NCBI GenBank assembly: GCA_029215795.1
Contig: JARDYH010000005.1
Location: 30,882,001-30,946,000, forward strand
Direction: 5' to 3'
Length of the DNA stretch: 64,000 bases
Source: Anniella stebbinsi
Lineage: Eukaryota; Chordata; Lepidosauria; Squamata; Anniellidae
A program made the translations under genes and the position numbers. Of the stretch, positions 58,440-64,000 are shown piece by piece. How positions within the stretch are numbered: the stretch's first letter is position 1; the number at the start of each line of letters is the position of its first letter. The notes beneath the pieces were generated by a model. It was not told the DNA's origin. It saw nothing but the letters and a program-made list of their open reading frames with translations, and searched no databases.

Positions 58440-59630
58440 GGCTGTATCCGGCTGTATCAGCGCTCTTTTTAGTTCTCTCTTAAAGTAACAGTGGCGTATT
58501 TAGTCGCTGTTGCTGCTGCTGAAAAGGCGGTGTCGGCAATTAGGAGTGAGAAGACTACTTGCAAAATGGAATTTTGAACTCGGCGAGGCTGTTCATTGCT
58601 CAACAGTGCCTCGTGGTGCGCCAGTTTCGCTTAAAGCAAAAGCATTGTTGCGTTAGATATTGAGGCATATCTTTAAAACCGTTTTATATTTCTTCCCTTT
58701 TCTGAAGGAACCCTTGGAGCTCTCGTCCTGTGAAAGGGAACTAGGGACTTTTAGCACCCAACATCCTCACTAAGCTACGATTCTCCGGATTCTTGGTGGA
58801 AGAGTTAAACTGACATAATAAAACTCAAGTGGAGGTGAATCCAGTGCGACACTCTTTTTTTCTAGTGTTGTGCACAAAATTCTCTACCCTATTTGTGGGC
58901 AGAAAATGGGGTGGGGGAGAATTTACTGAATTTCTCCAGGGGAAGGAGACATTCTCTGACACATTCTCAGCTGTGGGACTCAGGCAGGATCTACACTACT
59001 GCTTTATAACCGTTTATAACAGTATTGACAACTGTTGGGCCCCAGGACACTTTCCATATACAATTTTCAAAGCATTTTCAAAGGGTTATCTCTTTTTGTG
59101 TTACAGTCAGCCTTCCCCAGATTCATTTCCTCATATCCCCTCAGTCCTTGTAGGACAAAAGTTTACCCATTTAGGAATTACAGTGGGGGGGGGGTGAGGG
59201 GAAACCTTCATCTCTGTTACTCAGACACTGAGTTATAAGACTGACCCCCAAACACATAACAATGAAGACAACTGGAGACTTAGGTATCTGCTAGCCAGCC
59301 TGTGAGCTTACTGATCTTACCTGGTTGGGCATTGCCCCCCTGGGAAATCTGGCGGGGGCTTGAACCCTGCTGCCCTCCATAGTTTATGCCCCTGCCCTTG
59401 TTGTAAAAATCTGAACAGATCTATAATTTTCACCCCAAAACACGTCCATTTCCCTTACACACACCTAACACACATCCTACACGCGTCTCCTGACTGTTTC
59501 CCCCGACACTGCCCCCCCTGCACACACTCACAAGCACGCTTCAGCCCCGTCTCAAATTTCCCAGAAATAGCTGAAACCTTCCTTTTCCCCTCCCCGCTTG
59601 AGCGCCGTTCTGCTTGAGTAAGAAGTGAAA
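58440..59630. other. Upstream region of METTL7-D
   Basis: 58.44-58.66 kb is the likely promoter side of METTL7-D, moderately CpG-containing. 59.10-59.40 kb carries the composite repeat shared with 9.78-10.13 kb, including a poly-G run near 59185. Nothing else recognised. Confidence 0.4.
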
Positions 59631-59639
59631 GTGGTAAAA

Positions 59640-60297
59640 CCGCAGATATGAGCCAGGCTCTTTTATGTACTTTGCAGGAACACTTTGTATCACTTTTGTA
59701 AGAGAGCCTAGCTCAATTGCAGCCATGCGTGCAAGGATCAAAGAAATGGAGAGAAAGTGTTTCCTTCTTCTTCCCGGCTTGCCGCCAATAAGCGGGAAAG
59801 CACTCTCAGGTAAACGGCTCCAGAGGCCAGGAGACATGCGCAGGGTGGGTGACTCATACAGGGATGAGTATACCTGAGTGATGTCATCAACAGTATGCCC
59901 ATATAAGGAATGTATGACCATGTAGGGAAACCTGGTTCGCGTCGAAAATCAAATGAATACCTCTGAGTTTCAAACAGTAATGGGGACAGGTAAACGGCTC
60001 CCAGGCACGATCCACCAAAACGTGCCTTCTTACCCGGTCTACTCGGGAGTAGCGCTAGCCGGAAATGATGTTTTTGGGGCTGTAAACCAATGGGATGAGG
60101 GCTAATGTCATGTGACACCTGAAGTATAAAAGTATTTGTTTGAACTTTGGCATGGTGTGACTCTGGAAGCAGTGTTAGCGTCCAGAGGTCACCTATTCTG
60201 CGCAGAATAAAATCAGTTTCCAAAGCTTCAAGAGGTCTTTTGTCAAGTGTTTCATATCTGGACTTTGGACACTTGGAAATAGCATAATTTATGCAAC
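59640..60297 (+). mobile_element. LTR-like sequence of the downstream ERV
   Basis: U3-like features: a repeated CAGGTAAACGGCTCC (59808 and 59987), CCAAT at 60087-60091 and TATAAA at 60125-60130. AATAAA follows at 60206-60211 and a TTATGCA end at about 60297, then TGGTGGCCGCGGCAGGA as a possible primer-binding site. The 5' boundary is approximate and the tRNA is unidentified. Confidence 0.5.
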
Positions 60298-60670
60298 AGC
60301 TGGTGGCCGCGGCAGGACCCTGGTGACCCGTGGACTGGAGAGAGGACTGCTACCTCTGGGGAGAAAAACAGGTGCCTTGGATGGGAATTTCCCCTCCACT
60401 CCTCGGAACTCAGGTCTCTGGCCAGGATCACGGCTAAACAGGGTACCAGAAAACCAAAAGACCCAGGGGCTGCGGAATTCAGGCAGGGACACCGGTGATC
60501 CCATCTGCTCCCCACCCGTCCTCTGATACACGGTACGTTTTCAACCCATCTTTTCTAGGCTGCACTTCTGGGGGACTCCCTTAGCGCTAGGGTAGCTTCC
60601 ATCTGGGTGGAGGAACAGCATAAAAGCCTGTTCTAATCTGCCAAAGTGTGTGTGTGTGTTAGGTAGGAAT

Positions 60671-61000
60671 ATGGGGGTTAAGCGTACCACTCACAAGGAG
60701 GAGACCCCCCTTGACTGTGTATTGTGCAACTACAAGTCATTTTGTGGGGGTGGGGGAGATCTGAAAAAGGGAAACTTGATCAAGTACTGTAATTTTGTCT
60801 GGACGTCTTTTGTGGGATGTGTGTGGCCAAAAGGGGGAACTTGGGATCCGAAGGTGGTGAGAAATGTACATGACTATTTTATTGAAATGAGGATGTGGAA
60901 TCAATTGCCTTACATTGATACATAGTTGGGAGCAGTTTAAAAGTAGACCCCAGCGGGGGAAAGAGAGATTCCTCCCCCCAGAGAAAGGAGGGAAGTTTAA
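60671..61000 (+). pseudogene. ERV gag fragment (matrix-like)
   Basis: Begins ATG-GGG (Met-Gly, a myristoylation-type start) at 60671. The matrix-like region has KKGNLIKYC, VWPKGGTWD and QLPYIDT, spaced like gammaretrovirus matrix protein. A stop at 60923-60925 interrupts it. Capsid and nucleocapsid are not recognisable. An inactive endogenous remnant. Confidence 0.55.
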
Positions 61001-61009
61001 AAGCAATTG

Positions 61010-62080
61010 TATATATTTTTGTGGCATGTGGCAAGGGCGGTGTCCCATGGAAATGAACTGGGTTACGTTTGGGCAGCTGTAGGGATTTGTGACATGTGGC
61101 TTTTTGAATTCTGTATAAGAACCCTGATCAACAGATGGGTGACTGCATGGGGATTTTTGTCTGCTTTTGAGTCAGATAAGCCTCACTCTGCAGAGGGATT
61201 AATAAACTGGAGTTTGGAAGATTGAATGTAGGTTAGAATGCACAAAATAGAGAAAATGGCCACCCATTTTGCATGACTTGGGTTTGAGGGAGGGATGGGA
61301 AGTGATGCCCCCGCCTTACACCCCAAACCCTGCCCAGGTGCCTCAGCAGTCCCAGCAGCAGCTGCCCCATTTTCCCCATTTTGCCCCCCGCCAACAACTG
61401 CCCAAGGAGGGGCCATTTTTCTGAGAAAGCACTGGTCAGGAAAACTACTCCAGCAGTGGGCCATCCAAAGAAGTCCCTGGCCAGCCAGTTTACAACCCGG
61501 GCTGGCAAGGAACAGCACAGAGAGATCCATCCCAATGGCTGGATCCTGCCAGCCCCCAGCAACGCTCAAAAGCAAGCCTCACCCCACGAGCTCTGCTCTC
61601 TCTCCAAGCAGTTTTAAAAGTTGAAATCCATGGGCTTGGTGGCGGGGAACAGAGGAAGAGAGGGCAGAGAGGCGCAGCAGCAGCTGCTGCAAAGATTCTC
61701 CAAGAAGCAAGCCAGTAACTGCAGGCAAGCCCTACATCCCAAACATCCTGGCAGAAGCCACAAGGAGGGGGGCTGTTATCCCCCTCTGGTGGGCTAGCAA
61801 GCCATGCAGCAGCAGTCCAGCCGGCTTTAAACCCAGGATGGCAGGAAGCAAGCTGCAATGCCTCCCCCCCAAGTGGTTAGATCTTGCTAGGAGACAAGGA
61901 CGTGTGCGAGGAAGCCCTGCTTGGTTGTGATCTGCTAGCAAAATTGCAAGCACAAATCTACTTAGAAAGAAGAAAAATGATACTAGAGTTACCCAAACAA
62001 CATGGCTCTATCAGATGACCATTTTTGAGAAAAGTGCTGGACAGACAGCAAAAGAAGATCATGTTTTGATTCACCTTTTA
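61010..62080 (+). other. Unassigned ERV interior
   Basis: Pro/Ala/Ser-rich translation at 61.29-61.62 kb may be decayed gag, but no motif confirms it. Protease and most of RT appear to be missing. Confidence 0.3.
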
Positions 62081-63260
62081 GAGCAAGCGCCACCCAGAGG
62101 CAAGGTTGCTGCAGCACACTGATGACTCAAGGAATAAGTCAAAGACTGTCACAAGTGCGAAAATGCCACCATTTCTCTCCTGAAAGAACTAGGAGAGGGG
62201 GAAAAATACAAGGTGTCAAAAGAAAAAGCACAAGTTTACCAACAGAAAGTCATCTTCCTTGGACATGACATCATGAAAGAGTCAAGAACTTTGAGCCAAG
62301 AAAGAATCAAGGCTATCCAAAGAGTCCCCAGACCAGAGAACCCAAAAGCTTTGAAGGCATTTCTTGGACTGGCTGGGTTCTGCAGGCTATGGATTCCTGA
62401 ATATGGAGACAAGGCCCAACCTTTGTATGACTCCCTGAAAAAAAAGAGGAGATCTGCTATTGGAAATGGACACCAATCATAGAGAAGGCTTTCCTTGAAT
62501 TGAAGAAGGCTTTGATGTTACCTCCAGAAAGGCATAGCATTGGGAGTGCTGACTCAAAGAATGGGAGGAGACGTCGAGGTACATGTCCCACATGATGCCC
62601 CCAAATTCTAGGCACAGTTGGAGAGAAACCTCTGAATCCCAGCAGACAGTCTCGCTATGAAATAGCTCTGCTAGGGACACCGGGACTGACCTTCAAACTC
62701 AGCAACATCCTGAACCCAGCAACCGTCATGCCAGTAGAAGGAACGATAGACATGACTATGTGGAAGTCTTAGAGCAAGTGACAATCGCACGACCAGACCT
62801 GTAAGATGTGCCTCAGCGGAAGTGGAGATGTACGTGGATGGACCCAGTCATGTCATAGGAGGCAGGTGCTACACAGGTTGTGCTGTAGTAGTCCTGAAAA
62901 GAGAGACTTTAAAGAAAGACTTCCAACCAGCTGGTCAGTGCAAGCTGCAGAGTTGACAGGACTTGCAAAAGCCCTAGAACATGCAGAGGGAATGAGATGC
63001 TATAAAGAGAGAGAGGCTTCATCAGGACAGAAGATCGCCAGTGGATCACAGATTGAAATACTGCTAGAAGCATTAAAGAAGCCACTTCAAATATCAGTGA
63101 TGCATGTCCGTGCGCATAGAAAAAGCAGCTGTCCAAAAGAAAGAAAAGAGAACTGGTTGGCAGATGAAGCATCAAAAGAGGCAGCTATGGAGGGACCAGA
63201 GCCAGAACCAGCAAAGCAACTGAATCTCCTACCGGTCAAGTGGAAAGAGACAACACCAGT
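62081..63260 (+). pseudogene. ERV pol fragment: RT tail and RNase H
   Basis: Gammaretrovirus-like RT end (VIFLGHDI, FLGLAGFCRLWIPEYGDKA at 62.26-62.41 kb), with the upstream DD-box degraded. RNase H motifs follow: MYVDGPSHVIGG near 62.83 kb and HVRAHRK near 63.10 kb. Several frameshifts and stops separate the blocks, so it is non-functional. Confidence 0.8.
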
Positions 63261-63289
63261 TTACTCACCAAAGGAAGAAATAGCCGCTA

Positions 63290-64000
63290 AAGAGTGCCAA
63301 GCAACAAAGACTTCAGAAAGATGGTGGGTTCTTCCAGGAGGAAAAGTAGTGTTGCCAAGACCTCTGTTGATCCAGCTAGTACTAGCCTTACACCAAAGCA
63401 CTCACCTGGAAGGGAGTGCTCTGGGGACTTAATGACACGGGAAGTGGTGGCACCAGGACTGTATGTTGAAATGCAGAGAGCTGTGGCAAATTGCCCCACT
63501 TGTCAGAAAACCAACCCAAAGGGACACTCTCATCCCCAACCTACTGGTGGCAGGCCATGGGCCTTCTATCCATTTCAAGGACTTCAAATTGACTTTGCTG
63601 AGCTGATGCCAGCCCTCAGGTACAAATACTTGCTAGCAATCGTAGACTAGCTCATGAAGTAGATAGAAGCATTTGCCACAAGGAAGGCCACAGCACAGGC
63701 CACAGCCAAAGTCCTCTTGAAAGAAATCATTCCCCTTTTCCTGGTGCCTGAGGTGATAGAGTCTGATCAAAGATCACACTTTATTGCACAGGTAGTTCGT
63801 GAAGTGTTGATAGCCCTGGGAATAGAATAGGTTCTCCACTCGCCCTGGAGACCACAAGCCCCAGTGGCCAAGTAGAAAAGATGAACAGGACTCTAAAAAC
63901 AGCCCTACGAAACTAGCTATGGAGACAGGGTTAAAACGGCCACAAGCATTGCCTCTTGCCCTTATGTGAATCAGGTACATCCCAAGGGGTAGGTCTAAAT
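63290..64000 (+). pseudogene. ERV pol fragment: integrase, runs off window
   Basis: N-terminal zinc-binding HH (LHQSTHLE) and CC (CPTCQKT), the first catalytic Asp in LQIDFAELMP, and the second in the VIESDQ block near 63.76 kb. In-frame stops at about 63648 and 63829 and frame changes show decay. Any env and 3' LTR would lie beyond 64000. Confidence 0.8.

Overview
The window looks like vertebrate, most likely squamate reptile (lizard-type), nuclear DNA. It has spliced genes with GT-AG introns. Its repeats are of the kind found in squamates: CR1/L2-group LINEs, a DIRS-like element, a Penelope-like element, a tRNA-derived SINE, many palindromic MITEs and a gammaretrovirus-like ERV. All calls are by-eye readings of the sequence; no database search was run.

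Genes. Four protein-coding genes can be assembled, all on the minus strand, as two tandem pairs. (1) Two TMPRSS12-like trypsin-fold serine proteases. Copy A has exons between 20335 and 1140 (309 aa) and copy B between 41500 and 25371 (318 aa). Both have five exons. The three internal exons have the same lengths in both copies (202, 266 and 143 bp). The catalytic His/Asp/Ser triad and the trypsin-type specificity Asp are intact, and each protein has a signal peptide and a hydrophobic C-terminus. (2) Two METTL7A/TMT1A-like membrane thiol methyltransferases, each with two exons. Copy C runs 50263-46134 (246 aa) and copy D 58321-55711 (242 aa). Both second exons are exactly 237 bp. In human, TMPRSS12 and METTL7A are neighbours on 12q13, so the pairing supports both identities.

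Layout. 1-1139 is the 3' flank of copy A, homologous to 23.8-25.4 kb. 1140-20335 is TMPRSS12-A. Its introns carry a 1.65-kb hAT-type element with an 8-bp target duplication (2268-3917), a decayed DIRS element (about 6.44-11.36 kb) and a young near-full-length L2-group LINE flanked by a perfect 95-bp direct repeat (13771-17014). 20.4-25.3 kb is intergenic, with a second broken LINE copy. 25371-41500 is TMPRSS12-B, carrying a Penelope-like element with a 14-bp target duplication (28099-29976), an old plus-strand LINE relic (34.3-35.9 kb) and two MITEs. 41.6-46.1 kb is intergenic, with a LINE inserted inside a palindromic MITE. 46.1-58.3 kb holds the METTL7 pair. 59.6-64 kb holds a degenerate gammaretrovirus-like ERV (LTR-like sequence, matrix part of gag, RT tail, RNase H, integrase) that runs off the window.

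Interpretation. The TMPRSS12 pair arose by a block duplication of roughly 20 kb that includes the promoter, all exons, the introns and some 3' flank. The DIRS, hAT and 95-bp-repeat LINE insertions are found only in copy A and the Penelope-like insertion only in copy B, so they most likely came later. I found no unknown multi-gene system. The most unusual signals are the 95-bp LINE flanking duplication, the well-preserved architecture of the DIRS and Penelope-like elements, and the tandem, apparently functional TMPRSS12 pair.
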